Assembly: GCA_029532415.1 (NCBI GenBank) | Contig: JAQOTA010000051.1 | Span: 62,001-126,000 of the forward strand | Direction of reading: 5' to 3' | Source: Marasmius tenuissimus | Lineage: Eukaryota; Basidiomycota; Agaricomycetes; Agaricales; Marasmiaceae | DNA length: 64,000 nucleotides | In this document: positions 22,320-34,439 of the stretch, piece after piece | How the letters are laid out: each line of letters begins with the position of its first letter | Position numbering within the stretch: position 1 is the first letter of the stretch | Notes under the pieces: generated by a model | Told to the model about the DNA's origin: nothing | What the model saw: the letters and a program-made list of their open reading frames with translations, nothing else | The model's database searches: none | Position numbers and translations under genes: made by a program

Positions 22320-23960
22320 ATTAGGAGCATCTATCGTCTAGAGGAATGGATTATGAGGGTATCAGGTGCGCTTCTTCCATCTCAATCATCCACGAAGGTT
22401 CCTGATACTTCGCATCTTCAACAGAATCGTCTTGTACAGGATCTGAGGCTTGTCGAGGGAGTTCGTGAACGAACCGACCAGTACCTGTCGCCTATGTTCC
22501 TGTTCCGGAGCACTTGGGTAAAGATGAGGCTCAGTGACCCAACTCGACATCCTTACTCCTTATTCACGTCCCTGCCTACACCAAGCGACACAGTGTCTGA
22601 CTCCGAACTCACACAGACGGTTCCAATGTATGTCGTTATTTTACATTATGCTTTGATCGTTCTCATTCATCATTCTACGGACATTGTAATGACCCTAGGC
22701 TTTACATAGCATCATAGAACCGATGACAGCAGCGGGCTTGGTTCCTACTTGGTGGTAGACGGAGGCCTGCGGTACAGCAGTTGGGCGATGCTTTGGGCTG
22801 CACAAAACCACGTATATCGCATAGGGATCCTACAGGAATTTTTCGCAAATACTACATTGCACACTTTCTTCAATGGCATCAAAAGCAGCCTGGTGGAGAG
22901 ATTGGACGAAGCCTGGATGGTTTCTTCTATTCACATCGCGCACGTTTACTATGTACTCGCAAGATCACCTTCATGAGTGCTCATCAATGAGAAGGGTATT
23001 GTTGCCAGCCAAAAGGCGTCTCAACCAGAGCTTGCTGGAGTGTGCGTCCCGTCCCCAAAACTTGGCGTGTCGCCACTCATCAAACTGTACTGAAGTATAT
23101 CGGGACCAGCGAAAACGAAGGCCAACTACAAATACAATCCACCACTGGTGGGGCTTCGAGCCGGCGGCTCGAAACAGCCAATTTGGCGGTATAGACCCAT
23201 ATGTCTTCCCAGGGCCGTCCCACGGGTCATCCTCAAGTGGCCCATTCTTCTCAGACACCTTTGGCCGGGACGCACAAACCAGCACTCAAAAGAAGACAGA
23301 GGGCAGGGAGTAAGAAAATATCTTGAAGAAGAAGATGAAGCGAGACCAAGGAGTCAAAGGCATTCTCAAGGCCAGAGAAGCGCTCGGGCTCGAAGGGCAA
23401 GGCGAAAGTGTAAGAGGGATCCTGGGAAGGAAGGGAGGTCACCAGCAATCTCGACGAGGATTCCGGGTGGGAGGCTCATCAGACGCGACAATCAAATGCC
23501 AGCTTCCAAGTGAAAGCTTTTGATATTGTGATGGTCAAGGGCGGTGAGCCAGAGGGTGTGCAAAAGAAGGTACGGTTCCACCTTTGCAGACTCGTCCCAG
23601 TGTTATTCACAAATTCACAGTTCCATGAACTCAACGCCCACCAGTCGCGAGCATGCTTCAAGGCCACGTCAAACGAAACGATCTCGTTCCGCGGTGATGC
23701 CACCGACTCAACATACCGAAGACAAATGGACACAACGAAAAGACTCATAGATTTGGCCTCGGACAAGCGCTGCATCTTTGTACTCTACCACTTGATGTCT
23801 CTACATGGGAGTGCATCACACACGCTAGGCCTGTGTTCGATACGAGAACGAAACAGAGAAACTTGCTATGACTATGAGTACATCGAACTGAGATTGGGGA
23901 CCGCAGCAAAGGTCTACCTCACTCTGAGGTCACACAAGGAACAAAATAAGTGACTGGTGG
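22320..23960 (+). other. Possible unrecognised multi-exon gene
   Basis: The best block (about 22330-22627) reads LRLVEGVRERTDQYLSPMF, ending before a GTATGTCG donor. Later open blocks at 22749-22976, 22873-23313 and 23510-23953 overlap in different frames and include basic low-complexity stretches. I recognise no domain and cannot fix the exons. It could be an old transposase or a decayed gene. Confidence 0.25.
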
Positions 23961-26532
23961 AAGGACTTGGGAGGTGGAAGAGGGTGGAAGGAGCCGTCAC
24001 TGTCACCATCACATGTTTTTGGGGACATGGGATGACTCACGTCTTGAAAGGTGCAAGATAAGATAATCATGAGATATGAGTGCACGATCGCCGTTAGCGC
24101 CTCAGCGTCCAAATGGCGCGTCAACAATTCTTCTCTCTCGCGCTTATCTCCAATATCTTGCTCTCTCTCCAAACGTTAGAACTTTTTGTGACCCACCCAC
24201 CTGGTCCCTTCAGCGCTGGGAACTACAGCCATATTGAAACATAATTCGGACACAGGCAACTCCCGAGCGCTCAGACCTGACCTGGGACTCGAAGCAGATA
24301 CACACGTGTTTGATACGCGTCGGATCACATGTGTATCACACCCAGGCACCACTAGTATTAAGTACAGTCGTCTGTTCACGGGACAAAACACAATACATCC
24401 AAGATACTAAACGACTTCAGACACTTCAAAGATCCTGCCTTTGGCACCTTATCCTCCTGACATCAGAAAAGATTATCTTATTCAGTGGTCTCGGGGGGTG
24501 ATCCCGTCATGTATCAACAATATTTTACAATGTTCACTATTTAGAGTCATATCGACAATTAGAGAAGTATCGAAAAAGAAGCAACAGCACGACCCAACAA
24601 CGTCCAAAAGCGACGCTCGGTCAGCCAATGCTTATCACGAAGGCGTGTATTCGGTTTCAAGAAGTAGGATCATCATTGTACTGCTGGAAGGTGGTAGCTG
24701 GCTTCTGACTGCCGGCCTCGATACGTTCGGATACGGAAGCATTAATTTCTTCGTCGTTGCTGAATAGCCGCTGATGAGGTGCGGGTAACGAGAAATTAAG
24801 TTGGTGATGACGTGTCGGACGAGGTGGCGGCGATACTGGTCTGTTGAATGTGAAAGCTTGTTGAGAGTTCGGAAAATTAGGTAGTGGTCTACTCGGATGG
24901 GGAACGGAAAGTGGTGGTGGTTGACTATGCGTGGCATAGACTTGGACTGGCGGTGGTCTGTGTCATGGTTGGCTGGGTAGGTCCAGAGAGTGGAAAGGAG
25001 GCAAATTCTGGCTTTGTCCTTGTCCGAAATTCAAGCTATGTAGATCGAAAGCCATACTGAGTGTAACTAGGCTCGAAAAAGTATGACAGTGAGAGTGAAG
25101 GTTGTCTATCGAGGGTAGCTAACGGTGGGTGGATGATGGCGGAAGAAAAGGGAGAAACTATGGAACCGTGGGAAGGCACGGCCAGTCCTCTCACTCGCTC
25201 GACTGGAACTGGCGGCGCTCCGGGGCGATCACCGCTCAATCAATGTCTGTCTCCGCTGTCTTTATTTGATTCGACGACCCTCTCCTTACTGGCTTATAGG
25301 TCTCAGCTTTCCCTCTTGACTGCGCCAGTCAATGAATGCCTCAACTCAAGTGGAGGGCACCGCTACCCAAGCTCATCATTCAACTCCTAGTCACATCGGC
25401 TGATGTTTCTCCTTCTAGTATCGTCTAACTCGTCATCAAGCTCAGCAGGAGCACCCCAAATCACAAGACTTGAAGTCTTGAACTAACTATCGTTGAGGTG
25501 CAGAACCTCCGACCTACCACAACCCTCCTCCTACCCTATTACGATCCTACCCCTCTGCCTGAACAGCCATTACACTCGTGCTTCGCAACTCGACTCATCC
25601 TCCACAAGGTTCAGATGTGTTGATGGCTCAGATCTATGGTACTTGTTTGGCTGCGCTGATCTTACAACTCCATCAGTAAGATCACAAATTACCGGTTTCA
25701 ACCGTTCCTGGCCGGTACCGGCTGAAAGGTTGGGCCCTGACCGGCTATGTCAAAATTCCCACCGGCTGGGTTTTTGGCATAAAAACGCGAGTATTGAGAG
25801 GTTTTTTGTCCATATCTTCTGTGCCCATCTCTGTTTTTAGGCTAGAGAGCCCCTTTGGAAGGTTAGCGGCTTATTATTGCATGTGGGGTTTAGTGCTGAA
25901 AGCCCTCGTTCAATCGTATTTTTCAGCCGGTGAACCTGTCAGCCTGAGAGACCGGCTAAAAGGCCCAGAAAGGCCAAGAACGGCCACCAGGAAATGCCGC
26001 ATCTTACTGATGTCCTCACCGTCCATTCGCACACTGCCCGAATCTCTCCCACCACACAAGCCACGCTTGAGCTGAACTCGTATGAAAACCATCATGAATG
26101 AACGGTGAAGCGTTCGTGACATTACCCTAGACTCGACACCAAGTGCGCGAACAGGTGTGGGGCCCCTTCCCCTTCACCACCGCGGCCGAGGTGCAAGGGT
26201 CCGCAAAGTGACTGCGTCTCGAGTCCAACATTACCCAGCATTTCTTTGACGACGGCCTTTGTGCATTACGCAATTCTCCTTGGATTCCTCTCAAACTCAA
26301 ACGTCAACAACGCTCTCATTCCGTAATCTCTCGAGTGACTGTTGAGAACGACTTGAGAGTCAGTCTGGGTCTCTCACACACCCATTCATAGTAAAAAATC
26401 AATCCCCCACACTGTGCGGTACGTTCCAAGCAATGTTTCGAATAAAAGAGATACAGTAACATGCACGGTATATAATGTGGATTCATATACTCGCAAAAAA
26501 TCCAAGTCGGAAGGCAAAACTTGAGGTCTCAG
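23961..26532. other. No supported gene; one possible small TIR element
   Basis: Only short, motif-free open frames occur. Around 25690-25990 the ends look like imperfect inverted repeats: ACCGTTCCTGGCC on the left against GGCCAAGAACGGCC on the right, with CCGGCTGAAA-type blocks inward on both sides. The element edges and target duplication could not be fixed. From about 26350 the sequence is homologous to the 3' flank of the DUF6535-type genes. Confidence 0.35.
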
Positions 26533-27010
26533 CTACACGTTCTTGTCGGCGTCCGGACCTCCTACCGTCTTCCCTTGTACGGAGTCAGCTCCACCGCCAC
26601 CACTCGCAGGATCCAAGCCAGTTACTACCGGTCGCCTTGAGATACTCCCATGTTCACTGGTATCTGCGTTCTCCGTGCAAGTTGGCCTTGTTTGTCGGGT
26701 TGCCCGGTCTCGGGCTTTGGTGATGGTCTTGCACTCGAGTTGGAACGACCATCCGTCTCGTCGATGGCATGTGCTACTTCTCCGGCATTTGTTACGTCTA
26801 TCGGGCTACCACCGGGCTCCCCTTCCTGCGCTCTAACTTCGAAATCGTGTTGTAATTGTCGTTCACCAGGAGCAGGAGGATTGATACCTTCATGAACAAT
26901 GTTTCTGAAGACATCTGGTGGCAGCTTTGGACGAGCCACTCTCATCCGCTCTATAGCGTCTCGGCAACCAGTTTGATTACAACGAGAAAGGAAGTGATAA
27001 GTCTCCCGTT
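26533..27010 (-). pseudogene. DUF6535-type gene, 3'-terminal fragment
   Basis: On the minus strand this carries only the last about 150 codons of the family: the ERETYHFLS and RDAIERMRVARPKLP region and the low-complexity tail. A one-base frameshift near 26690 separates it from the conserved end GGPDADKNV, with stop at 26533-26535. Its 3' flank (about 26355-26480) matches the flanks of the full copies. It joins directly to the 3' flank of the next copy near 27010, so it arose by a tandem duplication breakpoint or a deletion. Confidence 0.8.
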
Positions 27011-27190
27011 CCTGCGCCAGGTGCTCAGTCTGGGTCTCACATATCCATTCATAGCAAAAACCGGTCCTTGACACTGCGATACGTTCCAGACAATGTTTAG
27101 GATTAAACAGACACGGTGACATCCACGGTCAATACTGTGAATTCAATGCCTTGTAAAAAATCTAATCGGGCGGCAAGTTTGGAGTCTCGA

Positions 27191-30100
27191 CTACACATTA
27201 TTGTCGGCGTCCGGACCTCCCACCACTGTCCCCTGTACAGGGCCACTCGCACTGCCACTCGCAGGATTCTCGGCTGCTACCGGTTGCATTGGAATACCTC
27301 CCTGTTCTGCGTCCTCAACAAGTCCCTCGGGCTTGGGCTGCGGGGATGGGTTCAAATCGGATCGACCCTCCATCTGCTCGTCGTGGTCTACCTCTCCAGT
27401 ATCTGTAACATCTCTCAAGCTACCTGTCTGTGCTTTGGCTTTGGCTTCAGGTTGCAGTGGACGTTCACGAGGAGCAGGGGGGTCGATACCTTCGGGGAAT
27501 ATGTGCTTGAAGTGATTTGGTGGCAGTTCTGGACGAGCCGCTCTGACCCGCCCTATAGCACTCCGCCAGCCTTGGCCCGTTCCTCGATTGGATCGGAAGG
27601 AACTAATGTGGTATAGATATGTGATAATGTTCCGTTCCTCCGCCAGGTAATTGTTCACAAAGGTGATCAGCTCCAGCCCTGCTGAAGACATCACAAGTGG
27701 TGAGATATTTGATATGCCAGTGCAGTGGGTCAATTCGGCGTCGGATTGGGGGTACTCGTTGATATGCTTTGATAGAATCTCAACAAGTTGGTCCTTGTGC
27801 CAGCTCCCTGCACCACTCCAATCTCTACTGAGTGAATCGAGATATCCAAAGTCAATCTCGGGATCTGTGGGAGATAGACCATTCAACGTCTTCCTGAGCT
27901 TTGAAAGTGGGAGGGAGAAACAGCCAGGGATAACCCTGAAGTGGTCTTTGGGAAGTTTGTGCACACGTTGTACAATTTCCATCGCCTCTATCCATTTGTA
28001 TCTATCCTCAGAAGTTATCTGATCATAGATGGCCCTCCCAAGGATGGTGCTATGCATATCAGATAGAAATTTGCAGCCAGCAGCTGATTTGACAAATGAG
28101 GAAGTGGTGGTTGCTGTGGGGAGATGGAGAGCATAATCTGGTGAAGACGCAATGATATACAGAGCCAGATTCTCCATCAAAGTTGCCCAATTATTGTCCG
28201 AGTCAACTGAGCTCTGTATAATTTCTGCATATATACCCCAAAGGCGACCGTCACGTGGACCATTGTCTGGGTTTGCATCAACGGTATCGAAAGAGATGGG
28301 GAAGAGTGGAGAATCTCGAGCGCTTTTGCTCCCGCCATGTGTTAATATATTGGTCCAATGTAGAAGGCGGTTGAGTTGTCCCGTTTCCCTTTCATGGCTG
28401 AGGAATTGTCTGTTTGCGTACGTCAAGTGATTATCAATGCCTTCATTAGAAAGTGTGGGATCGAGTGCTGCCTCAATGTCACTAACAGCCCACTCTCTCC
28501 CTGGGAGAAAGAACCATTGGTCAAAGACGGCGGGCATAACAAGATGGAGGGGAATAGTTGACAGGATATTCCGAAGATGTGGAATCATGTGTGGGCTGTC
28601 TCGGAGCTCTGCAACAAGCCAGTGGAATGCCTCGAGTTCATAAAAAGGAGGGGCGAGGTCAATGCTTGTACGTTGGAGGAGTTCAAGATCGACAGATGAC
28701 CGATTTGAGAAATTACTTATTGTTTCTCCGAAGGTCGTCGCTGAGTCTTCGAAATTGCGATAGGCAGATCTAGTAATCCAACGCCTATTGTAGAGAAACA
28801 ATGCCACATGGCGCAGGGGACCGAGGATGTGAGAGATGAATCTGAAGACTTGGAATACGGCCCATGCCTGGGGTGACTTATAAGGACATATGTATTCCAT
28901 GGGAGGTAGTGTCATGATGAATTCAATTGGTGAATGCCAACTATTGGGGTCTTTTCGCTTATGCCTGAGCTTCCATGTAACTTGTCGTGCCTGTCGAATG
29001 ATATCAACAGTGGGAATGATCGTAGTTCCAAGATAGAAGAGGGCAGCGAATGCAACAACGCTCGTCGCAATCTTGAACGGGACTGGATGTCGCGTCCGCA
29101 GCAACTCCAGCAGCCCAGTGAGGAAGAGAAAAAGGGCAAATTCCAGTAGCATTGGAAGGGAAGCAAGGATTGCAGGAACGCCCCACTTGTCCAGGCTTTC
29201 AGTTCGAAGCCACCGAAGTGCAAGTGCTTCAGACGGTGTGCGCGTGTGGATATGCCGGCGATGCTCTCGGAGCCACTGTTTACAGAGAAGAGCAAACAGG
29301 GCGTCGACGAGAGCCAGAATGAGGCTCATGAACCATAACACATTGATTGTGACAATGGATGACGATACTGTGAATGTGTCAGGTTCAGGTACTGGCTCGG
29401 AGGTGTTTTTCAACTGCTGGGAGATCTGTTTCAGCAGTGTGACGGTGGTGTCCTCCGGTGCTTCTTGAAGCCACTGGTACGATTCAACGGTGAAGGCTGT
29501 AACAACTGCAGAAAATAGACCAGCCTGATAAGCAGCGGGGTTTAGTCTCCCGGATAATTCAGAAAATTAGGCACGTACGAAGACTAGTAAGGTGTCGATA
29601 TCCTCCTTCCACCCCCCAACGAGCCCGTCGTCGAGCGAAGTAACCTCCTTCATGATGACCTCCCAAGATTTATCAACTGTGGGGTCTTCAGGATGCTTGA
29701 CGCAGGTGAGCATTGGAACGACGCCCCTAAGTAGAACGCTCACCGATGCCTTTTTAGTTGTGTCTTCGTTCCTTGTGCGGTTACTGGCTTCTGTGCCCAA
29801 CGGCGCCGGGGCCTGCTCCTCCACTCCCGGAGTCTGGAAAGTAAATGAGCAAACTCTGTCCATGACTCAGACTGATCGTACATTGGCCAAGCCTTACCGT
29901 TGTGTTCACTTTCCCCCCGCCCTCGTCCTTGTCCGTGGCATGAGGCAAGACTCCCTCGTTTACGCTTGTCGCGCCCTGAATGAAAAGTGAACATATGAGG
30001 CTCGATGGAGATGATGCAATCGCGACAACTTACCAATGCTTCATCCGTGTCTTGCACCTTGGAATCCATCTCATCCAACTTGAAAGGCTTCGTATCAGGT

Positions 30101-30470
30101 TCGGGAGGTCCAATCTCAACCAAAATCAGAGCGATTATTTGACGTCAACGATAGCAACACGAGCTCGCTCACCGGTCCAGAAATTCCCTCCTGCTGAGAC
30201 TCGCCCGACACCTGTACCACAATAACGGGTTGTTCAGTATTGCGAACGCAGGACTTCGTTCAAAGTCCTACCAGAGCGTGATTTTCTGGGGGTGACTGAG
30301 GTTTATCTGCTGTTGAAGACCATGAAGACTGGAAAAACAGCACAGAGGCCGCGCGGTGAGACCAAGTTACGGGAAATACAACGTTGAAAGCTCACCTGAG
30401 TCCTCGGCCCGGTAGTTGATTTTTCATAACTACGTGTTCTCTTTCTGCCTGGCTTAGTGCTCGAAGACAT
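27191..30470 (-). CDS. DUF6535-type four-TM protein, copy B (apparently intact)
   Basis: Eight exons on the minus strand are joined by phase-0 GT-AG introns. Exon 1 starts with ATG at 30470 (MSSSTKPGRKRTRS), followed by six short exons, of which exon 7 reads SWEVIMKEVTSLDDGLVGGW. The main exon is 27191-29524 (777 codons). The membrane part has four hydrophobic segments: AGLFSAVVTAFTVESY, VLWFMSLILALVDALFALL, MLLEFALFLFLTGLLELL and VVAFAALFYLGTTIIPTV, with the basic signature KQWLREHRRHIHTRTPSEAL. A long soluble region and a charged, low-complexity tail end in GGPDADNNV. Function is unknown; this family is expanded in agaricomycetes. No stop or frameshift was found. Confidence 0.82.
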
Positions 30471-30879
30471 GATGAGAAGAGCTATCAATTGAACGTGAGA
30501 GCGCTCATTACCAAATGAGTGCAATGGGACACGTTCACACCATCGCTCTCTGTTCCGGACGGCCATCTTGCCGCGGAGCCAGTAGTAGCTCAGCGATGGG
30601 AACATCGAATTGATCTCCGAGGAGACATTCATCGTGGGGTGATACTCGCGCGGCACTTGAAGTGATTCGCTGACATGTTCGGGGTTTTTAAGCATACAGA
30701 CAACTCTTGTATACTTCGCTGTGTTGGAACTCTCGAGAAACGATATAACGATTCAACCTCTTTTTTCGACTGCAAACTCCTACAGCTCAAAGACGATCCC
30801 AGGGCCCGGAGGGGCCTTGGAGGAACACATCTAGACGTAAAATCCATCAGTACGTGTCTCTCGCCGAGCAAATCAATGA

Positions 30880-32150
30880 AGGCGAACTCACATTCATCGT
30901 CCATTACCAGCCCAGCTGGAAAATTCTCCTTCGAGTACTGGGGGCCGGAGGTCCCTACAATCGGACTGTCAGTCGTTCCAGAGGTCCAAGCAAGAGTAAT
31001 CTGGGCCATCAATACCCTACGCCTCTCCGCAAACTCTTTGGACACGGATTATATCGCTTTGTTGGCCTCCCTCTCATCAGTCGCGGTTGATCCGCTTGAT
31101 TGAGTGGTTTCGGCAGACTCGAAGGGGCGGGCAAGAGTGCCAGTACGCCAACTCTACAGTAATCGCATTGCAAGCATCCCCTGCCCCTACAAAACGTTGC
31201 ACATCAATCGCGGGACGTGACCAATTCCTCACGGTACACGCACCTCTTGATGATTCCAATGCCTTCATCGTCGCTTCCGCGGGTGCATCGTGGTAGTAAT
31301 CGTGAGTTTGTATGAGAGCGATATGGGATATCTTCGGATGCTTGAGTGATGCATCCATTACGTTGAAAATGGCGGCACGAGAAACGCCCCGCTGGTTGGT
31401 GTATTGCTTGCGGTCGCGCAACGCTGGTCGGCGCAAGTCCAGGCTAGTCAGCGACGAGTCCACAGAGTGACATGGCGAGATGGCGAGGATTATTTGGTTT
31501 CGGGGGATGGTTGTGCCGGCTTGTTGGTTGATGGCAACTCTCCTGGCGTTAGGATAACGTCCAACGCCTATCTCCCCGGATGAAGTGGTGCATGCAGCTG
31601 TGCTCCTGAGAAATACAGTGTTATGGGTGCAAAGGCGGGTCAGAGGACGACGCCTGCCCGCACGCTCGACGTTTAACCATAGTCCAACCAGTCGTGGAAA
31701 CATGGGTATATGTACTCGTTGAAGAGGTGGAGGGTGTTGGTTATCTCCACGGCAGTAGAATCTAGAGGCTGGTGGGTTGGGCAACATACACAGATGTCGA
31801 GGAATCAACAAACCTCAAGAATATCAACATCCCTATGCGACTACCGCATATGGGTAGAGGACAATCCACTCTGGGGGTGAGCTGGATTCGCAAGTCGGCT
31901 CGTTGAATCCATTAGATGGCTAGAAAGATTCTTCAAAGTTTAGAAGGGGCTTGACACAAACATTTCGAGAAGAGTAGGTCGGACATCCAGGATCTGTCTT
32001 TCGCGTCAATCAGAATAAGAACTCACGATTTACATTCTATAAGCCAGACACACCTTAATCCACTCTCCTTTTTCAAGTATCTTTAGCTTGACCGTCGTCG
32101 TCTCGCCTGTGGTCTATCGAGCAGAAAGCAGAGCAATTCAGAATGAGTTT
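30880..32150 (-). pseudogene. Aldo/keto reductase 3' part, pseudogene 1
   Basis: The minus strand at about 31260-31403 reads GVSRAAIFNVMDASLKHPKI followed by ALIQTHDYYHDAPAEATMKA, matching the family segment SRxAIFxxVxASLxRLxxxYIDLLQIHRxDPxxPVEETMKAL. At about 30900-31045 it reads EFAERRRVLMAQITLAW then DSPIVGTS, the C-terminal helix of voltage-gated-potassium-channel-beta-like aldo/keto reductases. These enzymes reduce carbonyls with NADPH. The parts are in different frames with intervening damage, so it is inactive. The N-terminal Rossmann-side start is not on this strand here. Confidence 0.75.
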
Positions 32151-34250
32151 AGAGCGCGCTAAAAGTCGAGCAGTGGGCGTATCCCAGGCCGATCCCAGTT
32201 GCAGTTCCTTGGGGAGCAATCTGCCAGTCATTCTTGTAGACACCCAGGGACACAGACCCCCGCAGAGTTACTGTACAAGTTATTGTTGAACATTGCCGCC
32301 GTGGGTTTCGTCCAGTCATCGTGGGAGAAGAGGAAGAGATGCGCTGAATAAGCGCCCGTCGTCAAACCTCTCGAACAAACCGTCATCGTCGTCCACAATG
32401 CCACCAACCATGTTCCTTTCACAGGTACGCGGTACTCCGCCTCTTGTCTTGACTTTTGAGCCTCTACTCGTGTAATAACCAATCAACGGTAACTATCGAA
32501 AGCTAGCCGAGTCTGCACCAGGGCGACAACGAAGAAATCAGAATACATTCGTCAAAAAGAGAAACAAGCATCTTGGAGCAATATAGTGCGTGTCTTAACC
32601 TTCTAAAATCCCCTGGTCTCATTAAACTTTCTAAAAACGTACCGAAAAGGTTCCACCCCGTTTTAGGACACTCAAGAAACTGGTCGTTCGGAGTAGAGGA
32701 CGAGCCACAACCTGGCGATGGAATCCTCAGAATTGACTCATGCGAGTTTTGCGAGCTCGATTCTCAAGAGGACAGTCTAGTAGATGCAAACGCCTCCACC
32801 CAACATTGCCCAACAGTGGCCGGTACTACAGGTTCACCTCGTCGCCAAAATCGACGCGTTTCCCTCACCTTCAATCCACCTTTTGCGATCAACCACCTGC
32901 CATCATATCTGGTCCGGTACCCGTTCAATAGAAGCCGTGTTGGATAGATGACCCCCGGCAACAGATGTTGAGGAGGACGAAATGGGGATCAGGATTTCGC
33001 GGTACTACCAAAGCCGGCGTAGAGACCTGCTCGGCTCGAGTGAGTATCCGGCTACTATCATCTGACTGGAACTTTTCTCTGATCGAAGCCTCCAGTGTTT
33101 TTGGATCCCGATCTGGGCGATGTTTTCATTCCAATCTCCGTGTTATCTGCCATGTCGAAGCCTGGCACGACTGAAATCCCTCTCCCATCTTCCTCGCCTT
33201 GCTCCCGCCATTACCACTCGCGATAAATGCGTCGATATAACACCACTCGGCGACGATGCTCTCGCTATCCCTTGCATGGAGTATGCAGCATGCTGTTCAG
33301 TGCGCGACTTGGAGGCAACATCCTTCATACATCCTCGGACTAGACGGGGTGAGAGCTTCACAGATTATTTTACCTCCACCACCGCCGGCGTCTTTCATGC
33401 TTGCGTTTTTCTTAGTGTTGATAACCGAGGGGGCCGCTGATGACCAAGGATGTCCAATGGTCGCGAATAGCCGGCAGGAACCTTTCGATTGCACAGGTTA
33501 GCAGGACTCGTCTTTCGATTCAATTTAGATCACTTTTACTGATTGTCGTGTCACAGAAAAACGAGAGAGGTAGTGAGCAATGAAGTAGAAGAAAGCGAGC
33601 ACGAGGCTTTCCGGCAGTTGGGTACTCAGCTGTAGTTATTATGTAGGTATGTATGTCCATCTACGTAGAGATATCGGAGGTATAGACGTCCTAGAGGGCT
33701 CAAGTGTATGCGCAAAACCCGAACCAAAGCGAGGTTGTCGCCTCTACTGGATGTAGAGCACGATTCCAGTTCCGTGCTCTGGTTTCCACTGGATCCAAAT
33801 CTTCCAGCTATGACCATGGTGGGAGGAGCAAGCGTACCCGCGCGTGCGTTGAGGGTGCCTCAAGATTCGGAAATAGGGAGAACGTCGCGTTCTCGTTCGG
33901 AGCGTCGATGGGAATTGGACGATGGAAGGTGACTGAGTTGCCGAACGCTGCTACTCAGAGCCCTCTCTGCAGTCCATCGTCCTCCTCTTCGTTACATTGG
34001 CACCCCTTTCCTCGCATTCGATAAATTTCGATGTGTGGTCCGAGGTTGGAATTCGCGCGGAACGACGTGTAAAGTAAAGGAACATATCCGAGTTGGATCG
34101 AGATGACTCGGGTCGTGTAGAAGCTACAATATCGAGTCATCCTCCGGACGATGGTCTGTGTGAACACGAATCGGGGCCTCGTTACTGGCATCATCTTGAT
34201 TTCTGTACGTCTGGTCTCGAAGAATTGTAGGCATACGAGGACGATCCCCG
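32150..34250 (+). other. Decayed block P1, homologous to 45.5-47.2 kb
   Basis: Blocks such as CSARVSIRLLSSDWN (about 33020-33067) and the region ending near 33500 recur in the same order at 45.9-46.6 kb. In the second copy a frame reads DVFIPISVLSAMSNPGTTE, suggesting that a coding gene once existed. I do not recognise it; both copies carry stops and frameshifts. The left 300 bases may hold a remnant of gene Y (KILEKGEWIK near 32060-32090 on the minus strand). Confidence 0.5.
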
Positions 34251-34439
34251 ACATAAGAGACCGATGAGTATGGATGAACGGAAAGCGGAAAGAATCCAGT
34301 GAAAGAGTAGCTATTGGCTTTGCGAAGGCTTCGAGCCACCACACTTCTCAGGGACGGGGTTTTGCATTTCTGCCTATCTCGTGGATGATGAGGGTGGTGC
34401 CGTCGACGAAGTCGTTGCATATGGTCAGGCAACACCCAC

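Noticed and set aside
22873..23513. Basic low-complexity open frames as a candidate nuclear protein
   Set aside because: Three overlapping frames are open at once and none shows a domain, so base composition is the simpler cause.
28912..29468. Recurrent plus- and minus-strand open frames overlapping the membrane part of the DUF6535-type genes (also near 41.6-41.9, 53.6-54.1, 57.4-57.9 kb)
   Set aside because: They recur only because the sense gene is conserved; they are antisense or shifted shadows without their own starts or motifs.
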